From: Ambrosia x helenae
Taxonomy: Eukaryota; Streptophyta; Magnoliopsida; Asterales; Asteraceae
Length of the DNA: 64,000 nucleotides
Direction: 5' to 3'
Assembly: GCA_030844895.1 (NCBI GenBank)
Contig: CM061231.1
Span: 156,393,889-156,457,888, forward strand
In this document: positions 12,699 to 22,813 of the stretch, in pieces
Numbering within the stretch: position 1 is the first letter of the stretch
Layout of the letters: every line of letters begins with the position of its first letter
Notes under the pieces: generated by a model
What the model was told of the DNA's origin: nothing
The model's input: the letters and a program-made list of their open reading frames with translations, nothing else
Database searches by the model: none
Translations under genes and position numbers: made by a program

Positions 12699-13391
12699 AT
12701 GATTACATTCCTTATATCACCTCATTCATTTCATGCCACATTGAACCTTCATTGTGTCCCTTACAGATCATGTCTCCACGTCGCAGCACTCGCAATAACA
12801 GTGGTGAAAACTAAGAGGAAAGTAACAACAACCACAACACCAACCACAACAACAACAAAAACAACAAAGGTGTTGATGCCCAACTGGCTGCGATTATTTC
12901 CCAACAAATGGCGCAACAAATCACAACTTTTGGTTTCTAACTTGTTGGCTCAAGTCATCCCAATGAATGGGAACGGCAATGGAAATGGAAATGGCGATGG
13001 AAATCACATAAAGAACGGGACCTTAGTTCGGAAAGGCGAGAAAACAAGTATTGTGGCCGCGGTAACTACCGAGAACCAGAAGCGCAAGACCAGGGATCCT
13101 AATGTAAACCTCACTACACAAGCTTCTAACAAGAAACCCTATACAAGAAACTTTCCATTGTGTAACACATGCAAACGACATCACCCCACTGTTTCAGTGT
13201 GTCGCCTGTGTACCAATTGTGGTAGGTATGGCCATCTGGTCAACACATGTCGTGAGTCCCCAAACCCTAACACCAACCAACCAACCAACCCTGCTCAGGT
13301 TGCTAATCTTAATTGTCCTGGTAAATACAACTATGGTCAATGCTATGAATGTGGAAACTCAAATCATTTCCGTAACCGATGCCTAAACTAA
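12699..13391 (+). pseudogene. Gag remnant of the gypsy-type element (two zinc knuckles)
   Basis: The open frame encodes a basic, Asn/Thr-rich region, then CTNCGRYGHLVNTC and CYECGNSNHFRNRC, both Cys-X2-Cys-X4-His-X4-Cys nucleic-acid-binding knuckles typical of gypsy gag. A likely original gag start at 12770 (MSPRRSTRNNSGEN) is in another frame and stops after 14 codons, and most of the capsid domain is missing. The protein is therefore unlikely to work as full Gag. Pol should follow but the element goes directly to the polypurine tract and LTR. Confidence 0.75.
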
Positions 13392-13897
13392 ATCGAGATC
13401 AAGACCCTCCAGCTACTTAACAACAAACCCCACCATTTGAATGATGTCTACTTTTTAATTCTATGTATTGACACTTTTTGATTCAAGTAATAATTCAAGT
13501 ATTATCATAACATCTGAGTGCATGCTTGTTTGAATGTGAACTAATTGTTATATCTATAATCATACTTGCTTACTTGTACAACAATTAGTTGACTACCAAA
13601 CAACCTACTCAACGATTGGTAGAGGTCATCATGTCTTTCCAACAGTCGGGAGAGGCCCTACAACCTGCTCAACGACTGGTGGAGACTATCGAACCTGCTC
13701 AACAATCGGTAGAGTCATAAAAGGACGCAAAACCCTAATGTAAGGTAAATTGATAATTACGGTCCGGAACGTAATCATTAATTTACAGGTACGTTAAGGT
13801 AGTGAGAAATTTTATCAAGGTTTTCGGTAGTCGTCCAATTGTATACCTGGTGTTTTTCTTTTAACTTCGGGACGAAGTTCCTAAAAGTAGGGGAGAC

Positions 13898-13945
13898 TGT
13901 AACATCGCAAAATTTTCAGCAAAATTTTAATACATAAAAAGCCCT

Positions 13946-13999
<54 letters not shown>

Positions 14000-14089
14000 T
14001 ATTACACCTTTATCATTAATATTATACAAATGTGCCTAAGTCTTTATTTATCCTAACTCACAACTTATATACATACATAAATGTATATA

Positions 14090-14120
<31 letters not shown>

Positions 14121-15258
14121 TGATTCTAAATTCTTTTTTTTTTTACATACAAGATTTTTTTTTTTTTTAATAAAGCCTTGAGTCAAATAGTCAAAGTCCT
14201 AGTCAAAGTCTTAGTCAAACAGTCAAAGTCTTAGTCAAATAGTCAATTCATCATAAAACCTTACTTTATGGTGTTGACCAATTTTAATGGCTAATTGACT
14301 CCAAAACTAGTATAAAAACCCACCTATGACCCATTATACTTTGCACCTCTAAATCGATTGTTTCAATCCGATTAAACTTTCCCTCATACCTTTCTTCTAT
14401 AGTCTATTACTTCTACAATTGAAGCTTTGATTATAAGCTCTTGTAATTGGCGAATTGGAAGCTTGATATTCTTTCTTTTTCGTTTTCTTCAATTTGGACT
14501 AGCTACGTTGTTGAGTCTTTGGATTCGCCTCGCATACATTCACAGCACATTATTCTATTTTTTTACGAGACATAACATTTTGCTAAGGTGAGTTTTACAT
14601 AGCCCCTTTTCTATTTATCACCATTTTTGGGGTGAAACATGTTACAACAATATTTATGCAATTCAATCATCAATGTGTCTATGTGTATTTCTATGTTGCA
14701 TTATGTCTTGAACATGACTAGGGTAAGCACAATTCTAGCATAAACATTCATCAGCCAAACAGTATACATTGATAGATCTATTGGACTGACAATCCCACCC
14801 GGATACGTGCCTCCTACAAAGGTTGCGTGGGTGTTTGTTACTGCAATTTAAACGAGTGAACCATGAGCGTATGGGATGTACCACAATACAACAGTCACAA
14901 TGGTTGATTATGCACTCGATTTACTTCTAGTATGTTTTCACATATGGACTAGATTGCCATGACGCATGAATTGCACAACAATTTTATTCAATTATCAAAA
15001 CCTATGTAATTCTCACCAACTTTTGTTGACCCAAAATATTTTCAACTTAACATGTTTCAGGTTCTACTTGTTTGAAGATTCGAATTAATGCTTGAAGATG
15101 TGTGCATAGTTTTATTCAATTTGATGTACGAATTCTTGTAGAACAATTGTATGTAATTTATTTAAATCATTTAATGAAATTTATTATTCACCATGAGCTA
15201 CTGAACAATCATCAATACGTGACATCCCGATGTTTCCGCCATCGGTTGGGGTGTTACA
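13898..15258 (+). repeat. 3' LTR of the gypsy-type element
   Basis: 1361 bp; longer than the 5' copy mainly through an expanded TA microsatellite at about 13950-13995. Confidence 0.85.
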
Positions 15259-16016
15259 TTTCCCAATCCTGATTATTATTATTAAATAAATAAAAAAACA
15301 ATAAAATGGATTTGTGTCGCTCTGCGGATGGTCAATCGTCGAAGCCTCTTGGAGACGCCTTGAAACATGTGAACCATCTCTCCCTAAGATGGGAGGTGGC
15401 TAGTTTGGTAATTCCCTTTAGTCAAAGGCTAGACTGGTGATTTTCCCAATAAAAAATTGGGAAAACCACATAAATAAGCATTTACCAAGCTTGAATTGCA
15501 AAAATAATAAATATAGAAAAAGGCTAATATGAGGGGCTACACATAAAGCAAGTGTGTTCAGAAGAAGCCATGTGTGAGAAGAGTGAAGCTTGCAGACGTT
15601 TAAGATGTTGGCATGTCACCGAACAAACAATTAAACAAGGGAAAATGGCCAAAATAGCCCGTTGACCGTGTGTTTTGCAAGAATAACCCTCTCCCCCCTC
15701 TTTGTAGAGACGGTATACGGCTCCCAACGAGCCTGAACCGTCTCCGATAGCCTTTGGTTTTAGATCCAATGGCCAACCAACACGTGGTGTCTCTCATCCC
15801 GAGGCTGTACCGTCTCTCTCCAGACGGGTCAGAATTCAACCGTCTCTCTCCCAGACGGGGCACATTTCCCCATGCGGCTGGCCTTCAGTTCAACCGTCTC
15901 TCAAGACGGGTCACATTTCCCCATGAGGACTCGCCGTCTCCCGAGACGTCTCGGGTATCGTAGTCTCCGGTGAGTCCCGATGATTTAGTCGACGCTTCGG
16001 TTGTCCAGCTCAGCCC

Positions 16017-16024
16017 TATAAATA
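16017..16024 (+). promoter_or_regulatory. TATA box of the Myb/SANT-like gene
   Basis: TATAAATA, 119 bases before the ATG at 16143 and just inside the left TIR, so the element seems to supply its own promoter. The leader between is CACCAC-rich. Confidence 0.55.
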
Positions 16025-16142
16025 CCGTTCTCAGTCACAAACTCCGTCCCATTCCCGTTAGACTATCACCCCACCACCGTCTAACACTATCACCAACACC
16101 ACACCACCACCACCGTCCACCACCACAGTCTAATTCATCCAA

Positions 16143-16496
16143 ATGGCACCGCAACGATGGACCGAAGAACAGGAAATTGCACTGATTGCAGCATGGCGCC
16201 ATGTCGAAGAAAGCACCCACCAAACCAACATATGGTTCCGTATATTGCACGAGTACAATCGGCTGGTTGGAGGGTCAGACCGAACAACCGAGTCTCTTAG
16301 CCGGAAGTTGACCGATTTGACCACGAAGTGTCAAATCTTCAACGGGTACCACAACCGGACACTTCAGGTGGTACCCTCTGACATGCCCGAAGACGCGGCA
16401 ATTAGATACACAAAAAGACAGTATCAAACCAGGGAGCGCAAAGAATTTAAACATGTGTCTGCCTGGCAAATGATGAGGGATCGTCTTAACTTGTAG
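16143..16496 (+). CDS. Myb/SANT-like (trihelix-type) protein inside a MULE
   Basis: 117 aa, intact. It begins MAPQRWTEEQEIALIAAW, the first helix of a Myb/SANT-like DNA-binding domain with its characteristic spaced tryptophans (W6, W18, W31). A second helical part follows (TTESLSRKLTDLTTKCQIFNG), and the C-terminal part is charged. Similar short Myb-like proteins in plants are related to ORF1 of PIF/Harbinger transposons, which helps the transposase bind DNA; the same domain is common in host transcription factors. Finding it inside a MULE suggests capture of such a gene, or a MULE family that uses one. No introns are evident. Function in this element is inferred only. Confidence 0.65.
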   Translation: MAPQRWTEEQEIALIAAWRHVEESTHQTNIWFRILHEYNRLVGGSDRTTESLSRKLTDLTTKCQIFNGYHNRTLQVVPSDMPEDAAIRYTKRQYQTRERKEFKHVSAWQMMRDRLNL

Positions 16497-16973
16497 TTTA
16501 TAAAACCTTTGTAATCGAAGTAATTTTATTAATGCAATGAATGTTTATTTATGTTTTTTTTTGTATAAAAGTAAATATTTCATTAAACTAACTATACTAT
16601 TACAACAACAATAAACAAACTATACTATTACAACAACAATAAACAAACTATACTATTACAACAAACTTCCGAAATTTACTTGCTAAGAACTAAGAACTTT
16701 GTTTGAATGGAGTATGTGCTCTACATAGACAAAGAACTCTTCTTGCAAATAAAATAGACTACCACATTGTAGATGCAAATTACACGGGTTAACCCACGCG
16801 CAGATGCAACAACAATCCAAGTAGGCGTACGCAGATGAAACAACAATCCAAGTAATCGGACAATATTTTCGTAAGCGGTAGGCTTCGGTTGGGAAAGCAA
16901 AAAACGTCATTGGTTTGGAAGATGAAAGGTTTGGGGAGGGCGGTGGGTGCAAATTTTGTTAAGTGAATTGGGG

Positions 16974-16983
16974 TATTTATATA
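16974..16983 (-). promoter_or_regulatory. TATA-like site near the right arm of the Myb-carrying MULE
   Basis: TATATAAATA on the minus strand, placed to drive transcription leftward, convergent to the Myb-like gene. A short open frame downstream (16952-16683, 89 aa) shows no domain, so a product is not supported. Confidence 0.35.
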
Positions 16984-17272
16984 CACTCGTGAGACGGTTC
17001 AGACGGTAGCCCAAAACGGCTTGAGACGACTTGGGGGTTCTGCCCGTCTGGGAGAGAAACGGTTGAATTCTGACCCGTCTGGAGAGAGACGGTACAGCCT
17101 CGGGATGAGAGACGCCACGTGTTAGTTGGCCATTGGATCTAAAACCAAAGGCTCTCGGAGACGGTTCAGGCTCGTTGGGAGCCGTGTCCCGTCTCTCCAA
17201 AGAGGGGGGAGAGGGTTATTCTTGCAAAACATACGGTCAACGGGCTATTTTGGCCATTTTCCCATTAAACAA

Positions 17273-17780
17273 TGACAGTTGGCAATATTTCAAAGAAAGA
17301 GGCTAGTAGCTGGCTTGTTTGTGCAGCGGCTTAAACCAAGACGTCTCTTTGAAGTGGCCGAAACGTCTTCAAAATCGACTGACACGTTTGGGTCAGACCA
17401 AGCGGCTAGACTTGAGCCTTTTCCATTGGTGAGCGTCTCAAAACAATAGCCGCTACCCATTCCTATAGACGCCTCTCCATATTTTAGCCGCTTCCCCTTT
17501 GGTTTTGTAAGGCCCCTGTATCTTATCTTAGCCTATTTCTATGTGTATTTTGGTTTTTCAAGTTTGGTCAATAGTCATTTATGTTATTTTCCCTCTAAGT
17601 ATTTGTGACAAATGGACTTCAAAATTAGAAATTGACCAATAACTAAGACGGGATATTAGATATATATATCTATGAATTTACTTATTTCATAAATATAAAA
17701 ATTGTTCAAACATCTATAGCGTGAAATTAAGACAAATGTGACAGATATTAAAGATCATGGAGAATACTGTTAGACTAAAT
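17273..17780. other. Intergenic DNA between the MULE and paralogue 2
   Basis: Contains more GACGTCTC-like motifs reminiscent of the MULE arms at 17330-17480, which may be debris of a related element. No gene is seen. Confidence 0.4.
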
Positions 17781-17790
17781 ACAAGAATTC

Positions 17791-17796
17791 TTTATT
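17791..17796 (-). terminator. Poly(A) signal of paralogue 2
   Basis: AATAAA on the minus strand within CCGAATAAAGAATTC, 44 bases past the stop. Confidence 0.6.
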
Positions 17797-17839
17797 CGGA
17801 AAACAGATTGTAGAGCAATACATTTCCTTAATTATAGCT

Positions 17840-19165
17840 CTAAGCATTGTAGGTGAGAGTAAAGTTGAAGTTTGAACAAGAAGTCTTCTTACGTAACAAC
17901 GATGAACTAAACCCAAAAGTCGAATTCACTAAATCAAATACTAGAAAGTTGTCCTCAAACTGAAACGTCCCGATAACAATCGCAGGTTCACTCGTTGCAC
18001 CGCCGTCAACAAACGCCAGACACGCCACTTCGTTTGTTATTTGCTTAATAGAGTTAGCTGTAGATACACTCCACTTCTTCCCATCAGGGAGGTTGAAATC
18101 GATATCAGGAACTTTTAAACCAGTGGTGGAGGTGCTGAAACAAAGGCCAAAGGGCGCGACTGGCTTTGCAGGACGTAGTCGTTTTGTAACCATTGAAAAC
18201 CTCCTAACCACACCATTATATATGTCTGTTCTAAGAGTAGTGTAAGGGTCCATTGTACTAAGCTTGGTGGTGGCATTCGCTGGAACGTTGATTGATCGCT
18301 TTTTTATTACAATGCTATTAACACGGATAAAGTATCCAAAAGTATTTGGATGTGTGTTAAAAGAATCTGGACGTGTTAGCAATGGAGTATAGGAAAGATA
18401 GCTCCTTACATCAACATTCGATTGAGGAAGAAGGTAATAAGGACCAGCTCCTAAGAATAGAACGCCAGGGGCAGATGAGGTGCTTGGAAAACATAGAGCA
18501 AATGTTCTTTTAAGAGGCGGATATGAGGACGCTGGGAAGGCATAAAGCGAGGAAGAAAATGCCATGACACCGGAAACATTAGAAGGAAATGATGCAATTG
18601 ATGAAGAAGGAGCACATGCCGCCTTAGGAAATGTACCATAATTACCATTAGAAAAAACATTTCTACCGTCACTTGTGCGCAGTGTGAATTCGTCGTAGTT
18701 GAGAAGGGCTTGGTCACATGAACTAGTCACAGGATTTAGCACATTGACCCCACATGTACAAGATCCCCATCTTGATGACGAATACCCGTCTCTTTCTGGA
18801 GGGCAAGAAGGATTCTTATACGAGTAAAAAGTTCGCACTTCTGAGCATTCGGATTCTTCGCAGGAAACAGGAGATGTGCAAAGCGTGTTGGGGGGACAAC
18901 TGCCGTGGTACATGTTCTCTTGCACGATGCAGTCGTGCCATATGATTGGAGCGTCAATGTCTATAAGGAAGTTTCCAGGCAAGTATTCCATGTTGTTTAT
19001 ATAGGTTGTCAACATCTGAACACTATAGAGCGGCTTAGCAGCATCGGTGTGTTTGTTAACCGGAGCTACTGCGGATGTGTATGGTTTAGCAAAAGCAATA
19101 ATAGGTCCATGTTCAAGAGAGATGAAGGCTAGAATGATAACGAGTAGTTCTAGAACAAAATACAT
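17840..19165 (-). CDS. Basic 7S globulin/EDGP-type aspartic-protease-like protein, paralogue 2 (intact)
   Basis: Intronless, 441 aa from ATG 19165. An upstream in-frame ATG at 19207 is unlikely to be used because it lies only about 8 bases from the TATA box. Residues 1-25 form a signal peptide. The N-terminal lobe has NFLIDIDAPIIWHDC (65-79), where pepsins have DTG. The C-terminal lobe has KLSTMDPYTTLRTDIY (301-316), where the second catalytic Asp would be; here it is replaced, so proteolysis is not expected. There are about 14 cysteines for disulfides and N-glycosylation sites at NVS (about 196) and NAT (297). The ending GTFQFEDNF...NSTFGFSSSLL is typical of the family. Relatives act in the cell wall as xylanase/xyloglucanase inhibitors or stress-induced glycoproteins; the ligand here is unknown. 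Confidence 0.9.
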   Translation of the reverse strand: MYFVLELLVIILAFISLEHGPIIAFAKPYTSAVAPVNKHTDAAKPLYSVQMLTTYINNMEYLPGNFLIDIDAPIIWHDCIVQENMYHGSCPPNTLCTSPVSCEESECSEVRTFYSYKNPSCPPERDGYSSSRWGSCTCGVNVLNPVTSSCDQALLNYDEFTLRTSDGRNVFSNGNYGTFPKAACAPSSSIASFPSNVSGVMAFSSSLYAFPASSYPPLKRTFALCFPSTSSAPGVLFLGAGPYYLLPQSNVDVRSYLSYTPLLTRPDSFNTHPNTFGYFIRVNSIVIKKRSINVPANATTKLSTMDPYTTLRTDIYNGVVRRFSMVTKRLRPAKPVAPFGLCFSTSTTGLKVPDIDFNLPDGKKWSVSTANSIKQITNEVACLAFVDGGATSEPAIVIGTFQFEDNFLVFDLVNSTFGFSSSLLRKKTSCSNFNFTLTYNA

Positions 19166-19214
19166 TTTGTATGGTTGTATTTCTGGAATGTAGTTTGAAA
19201 AGTACATCCTTCAG

Positions 19215-19223
19215 ATTTATATA
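19215..19223 (-). promoter_or_regulatory. TATA box of paralogue 2
   Basis: TATATAAAT on the minus strand, 50 bases before the inferred ATG. This position is what argues against the upstream ATG at 19207. Confidence 0.6.
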
Positions 19224-19639
19224 GGCATGTCAATGGGGGTATTTAGTTTAGACCAATTTGGAAAGCAATTTGTAATAGGAAGACTTAGAGTTGTTTGTCA
19301 ATATTTTTCCTTTTTGATTCTTATGTTTACTTTAAAGTTTAAAGAAATCAAATACATAAAGTATTTGACAAATAAGTTTACTGATAGCGTTTATAAACCT
19401 TAAAGTTTGCTCTCATATTTACTAAGTTTGGTTATAAAAAATTGGAGTATTAAATTTAAATAATCCTAACTATCAATTGTTGACTGTCACCAGTCCCAAC
19501 TGACGAAATATGTGCTAGGGGTCCAACCTTTTAACATATTATCCACCAACTGAACATGACAATTAAGAAATTAGTTATTGGCCGCCAACGGTCGCTACTG
19601 ATGTGGCATGCTTGCGTGTCAAATTTCCTTTCGTGTGTC

Positions 19640-20265
19640 AAATTCTCTCCTAGTATTATGTCAAATTCTCTCCTAGACAAATCTCAGCTGAATTTATTTT
19701 AGATTGGTGCAAGTGGCTTCTTTCTATGATCAATATTTTTGTTTGGGGCGCGGAAATGGATAGAGTTGCTACAAAGGCGGCCACACATATTACTAATAAA
19801 GGTTGTGTGTTTTGTGATCATCCGGTGGAGACGTCCGATCATTTGTTTTCAGGTTGCTTTTATTCATCGGGGATTTGGATAGAGATAACGTCTTGGTGTT
19901 GTCTCCCTAATATTTTCGCCTTCTCCATGCGAGACATTGTCAGTATGCATGAGTCGGTGGGCTTTAAAGGTGTCAAGAAAGTGGCGTTTCAAGGGATTAT
20001 GTTCACAGCTGTATGGAGTATATGGAGGGCTAGAAACGAGCGTATTTTCTCGGATAAGAAATTGAAGGCGTTAGAGATTATGTCGGAGATCAAGATTTTA
20101 AGTTTTCTTTGGTTTAGGTGTAGACATAATAGGGGTGCGGTAGATTGTGATTCTTGGTGTAATTTCGAGTTGATGTAACTATTTTGGTGGGCCGGCTTTA
20201 TGTCTCCTCCTCGGAGTCATAGAGGCGTGTCGTTTTTATGTTAATAAAAGTTACCTTTAAAAAAA
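19640..20265 (+). pseudogene. 3' end of a LINE (zf-RVT region of ORF2) in the promoter of paralogue 2
   Basis: From about 19700 the frame reads DWCKWLL...FVWGAEMDRVATKAA, then CVFCDHPVETSDHLFSGC and FTAVWSIWRARNERIF, the zinc-binding domain found after the reverse transcriptase of plant LINEs and related host pseudogenes. The frame stops at 20178 and is followed by an A-rich tail (AATAAAAG... TTTAAAAAAAG, about 20240-20265). Everything upstream of the zinc domain is missing, as expected for 5'-truncated insertion. The insertion separates the TATA-proximal promoter from the conserved upstream block. The left limit is uncertain and a target duplication was not found. Confidence 0.65.
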
Positions 20266-20370
20266 GTTATGATTATTTAAATCTAGTACCTCTAAAAAAA
20301 ATTGAAACCACAAAGAAATTTACCTTTTTTACAGTTACACAATTTGAAATTAATTGGAGGATGACATATA

Positions 20371-20442
20371 ATGATTTTTGGCGTTATCCTCGACAACAAT
20401 GAAATCCGGTGGTCAAATTAAGTGGGACACTTTACGTGTCCA
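20371..20442 (-). promoter_or_regulatory. Duplicated upstream block with palindromic ACGT motif, paralogue 2
   Basis: Contains GGACACTTTACGTGTCC (20425-20441), a 6-bp inverted repeat GGACAC/GTGTCC with a 5-base spacer, identical to that upstream of paralogue 3. Here it is about 1.25 kb from the ATG because of the LINE insertion; in paralogue 3 it is about 270 bp away. Confidence 0.55.
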
Positions 20443-20650
20443 AGCCATAAAGTACAATGTTGTTTGTGTTATACGTATTGAAAGGTCAGCTTCTTGTTGT
20501 ATACCAAGCTGGCAACGGATATATATTTGAGTCAGACAAGGAGATCAATAACAGACACTCGAGATACAGAAATCACCGGACGAGGATTTGATAGGGCAAA
20601 TCAAGTGACGGAGCCACATGCTCCGCAACGGGTCCCTGACACCATTCAAT

Positions 20651-22810
20651 CACTACTAGAAAACTGCTAGGTTTTCGACAAGCAAATTTGTCGGAAATTT
20701 GTCGAAAATGCTCATTATCGACAAATTCGCCACAAAACAGTTAGTGAGAAAAAAACTTGTCGGTATTCCTGCTACCGACAAAACTACCACAAAATTTTCG
20801 AAAATAAAATAAAAATAAAAATTTAGTAAATGAAAAATAAGGTTTTGTGAGAAATTTGTCACGAATTGTAAACATTTGTGACATGTTTCCCACAAAAAAT
20901 ATTTATCAATTTATTTTATTACTTAATATTATGACTGAATTACAAGTTTTGTCCTTTAAGTTTATACCATTTTTCAACGACTGTCCTTTAACTTTAAAAT
21001 TGATTGGTTTTGTCCTTTATCTTTCAAAATCTTGCACGTTACGTCCTTTGACACTAACCAAGTTAGATTTTAACTGAAATGTGAGGGTAAAATTGTCTTT
21101 TTACTATTCTAGGGCCTATTTTGGTAATTAAGTTAAAGTTTTGGACAAAATGTAAAATTTAAAATTAACATAAAACCCCCTCCCTCTTTCAACCATTCCC
21201 CTGCCACCACCACAACCTACCACCACCACCTGCCCGACGACCACCACCACACCGTCTCTCTGCTCTCTCCCTCTCTCTCTTGAATTAATTTTTTTTCTTC
21301 AATAATACACTCCACAATCTACTCTCTCTCTTAAAAACAAATCTATTCAACTACTCCTCCCTTTCACTCTACTCTCTTTTGAATTTCTGCTCGTGACCAA
21401 ACTTTAAGAACACAACAAACAATAACCTTCTCTCTCTTCACAAACAAATACATTCAACAACTCCTCCTTTTCACTCTCTTAACAGATTCACACACCTACT
21501 CTCACTAACAACTTTCCAAAACAATAAAGCACATGCAATCAGCTTCAGCAACCCCTAGATCAAGAAGGTAGTGGTTATTGTGACGGATCGGGTCGGGTTG
21601 GTTTTTAACGGGGTGTTGTTGCTGGGTAGAGGTGGAAGGAAAAGGAACCGGGTGGTGGTCGGGTTATTGAGGTGGGTTCCGATTGGGTTGGGTGTTCCGA
21701 TTGGATTGGGTAGGGTTTGGTTCGGAGGTGTAAGTGGAAGAAGAAGGTGACAGGTTGGTGACAGGTGGAGTGAAGTATTTCCGAGTGAGATCCGGTTGGG
21801 TTAGGTGTGGTTGGGTTTGTGGCTGGGGTCGGGTGTGGGTTTTGGTCCGGTCGTTTCAGATGTCCGGGTGGGGTTTTTCGGTGTTTTTCGGGTCAGGTAA
21901 GTACAGGTTGCAGGTGGTTTTTGGGTTCAAATGGGTTTCCGGTTGAGTTCAAGGTCGGGTGTCCGAGCAGGTGTTCGGGTTGGATCGGGTTCAAGTGTTC
22001 GAGTAGTGAGTTCGACCTCGAGTGGCTGAGTTCGACCTTGAGAACTGAGAGAGAGAAGAGGGGGTGGTGAGCGATGGAGTTACAGTGGTGGAAGGGATGG
22101 AGGTGGGTGGTGGTGCTGACAAATGAGAGAGAGAAGAGGGGGGAGGGGTTTTCTAAATAAATGGGTAAAAAGTCAATTTTACCCTCCACTTAACGAAAAA
22201 AATTAACTGAGTTAGTGTCAAAGGACGTAACGTGCAAGATTTTAAAAGATAAAGGACAAAACCAATCAATTTTAAAGTTAAAGGACAGTCGTTGAAAAAT
22301 GGTATAAACTTAAAGGACAAAACTTGTAATTTAGTCTAATATTATATATGCCTTCCAAAAAAAAACTTAATATTATATATAAAAAGAAGTAACAAGCAAA
22401 AAATTATAGATTTGTGAGTAATTTGTCGCAAACTGTAGACGTTTGTGACAAATTTCTCACAAAACATATACTTTTTTAATACAATAATTACTCATTAGTA
22501 CTAATAGAAAAATTAATAAATAAAAAAAGGAAATTAATAAATAAAAAAAGGGTTTTTTTGTGGGTAATTCGTCGTAAATGATAAACGTGTGGGAGAAAAC
22601 ATGGTTTTGTCGGAAAGTTGCCGCAAGTTTTAATGTTTTTTTCGACAAAATTGCGACAAAGATAATTTTTGTGTCAAAATTGTCGAAAACGTGTGGGTAA
22701 GTTTTTTGTTTTCTGTTTGTCGAAAACTTGTCACAAATTGGTCGCAAATTTTGAGTTGTGAGAAAATTGTCAGAAATTTTTGTAGTAAAACAAGCCATTT
22801 TCTAGTAGTG
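20651..22810. mobile_element. Non-autonomous CACTA (En/Spm) element
   Basis: Ends CACTACTAGAAAA and TTTTCTAGTAGTG are the CACTA terminal inverted repeat, flanked by the 3-bp duplication AAT (20648-20650 and 22811-22813). Subterminal regions contain many short inverted copies of TTTGTCG/CGACAAA and TTTGTGAGAAATTTGTC motifs, which in this superfamily are transposase-binding sites. About 1.4 kb of the interior is a nested MULE (20933-22336). No transposase is seen. Confidence 0.9.
20933..22336. mobile_element. MULE nested in the CACTA element
   Basis: Perfect 9-bp duplication TAATATTAT (20924-20932 and 22337-22345). Inverted arms of about 140 bp: the left starts GACTGAATTACAAGTTTTG and the right mirrors it. 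Between the arms are a CACCAC and CTCTCT-rich stretch and a G-rich stretch (21590-22080) with short open frames but no recognisable domain. The G-rich part could be captured host DNA. Non-autonomous. Confidence 0.85.
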
Positions 22811-22813
22811 AAT

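Larger units (their letters stand above)
10904..15258 (+). mobile_element. Young, pol-less Ty3/gypsy-type LTR retrotransposon
   Basis: The two LTRs (10904-12223 and 13898-15258) start TGTAACATCG and end GGTGTTACA, with the 5-bp target duplication TTTCC (10899-10903 and 15259-15263). They are nearly identical: I see only a handful of substitutions and small indels, plus a longer TA repeat in the right copy, so insertion was recent. A primer binding site (TTGGTATTAGAGCCATGG, from 12225) follows the left LTR and a polypurine tract (AGTAGGGGAGAC) precedes the right one. The internal region is only about 1.7 kb and has a gag remnant but no protease, reverse transcriptase or integrase. It must therefore have moved with proteins supplied by another element. 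Confidence 0.88.
7452..15447. mobile_element. MULE (about 0.9 kb) split by two nested retroelement insertions
   Basis: The left arm (7452-about 7600) starts GGGAAAATCACCAATCTAGC. The right arm (about 15310-15447) is its inverted copy, ending GGTGATTTTCCC. Removing the solo LTR at 8071-10826 and the gypsy element at 10904-15258 leaves roughly 0.9 kb of original MULE. The arms share GGGAAAAT and a GAGACGGTTCA segment with the neighbouring MULE at 15639-17263, so the two belong to one family. Flanks are A-rich and a target duplication is only weakly visible (ATATAAAAA against AATAAAAAA). Confidence 0.65.
15639..17263. mobile_element. MULE with about 220-bp TIRs carrying a Myb/SANT-like gene
   Basis: Perfect 9-bp target duplication ATTAAACAA (15630-15638 and 17264-17272). 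Long inverted arms: the left starts GGGAAAATGGCCAAAATAGC, the right ends with its complement. Both arms carry repeated GAGACGG/CCGTCTC motifs. Between the arms lies an intact 117-codon plus-strand gene (16143-16496) with its own TATA box, and a TATA-like site near the right arm directed leftward. There is no transposase. The layout, with promoters next to each arm firing inward, resembles the two-gene layout of autonomous Mu, but the cargo differs. Confidence 0.85.

Noticed and set aside
19166..19207. Longer N-terminus for paralogue 2 (start at 19207)
   Set aside because: It would start about 8 bases from the TATA box and adds residues before a normal signal peptide.
22457..22798. Open frame of 113 aa on the minus strand
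   Set aside because: Lies in the subterminal repeat zone of the CACTA element; no domain.
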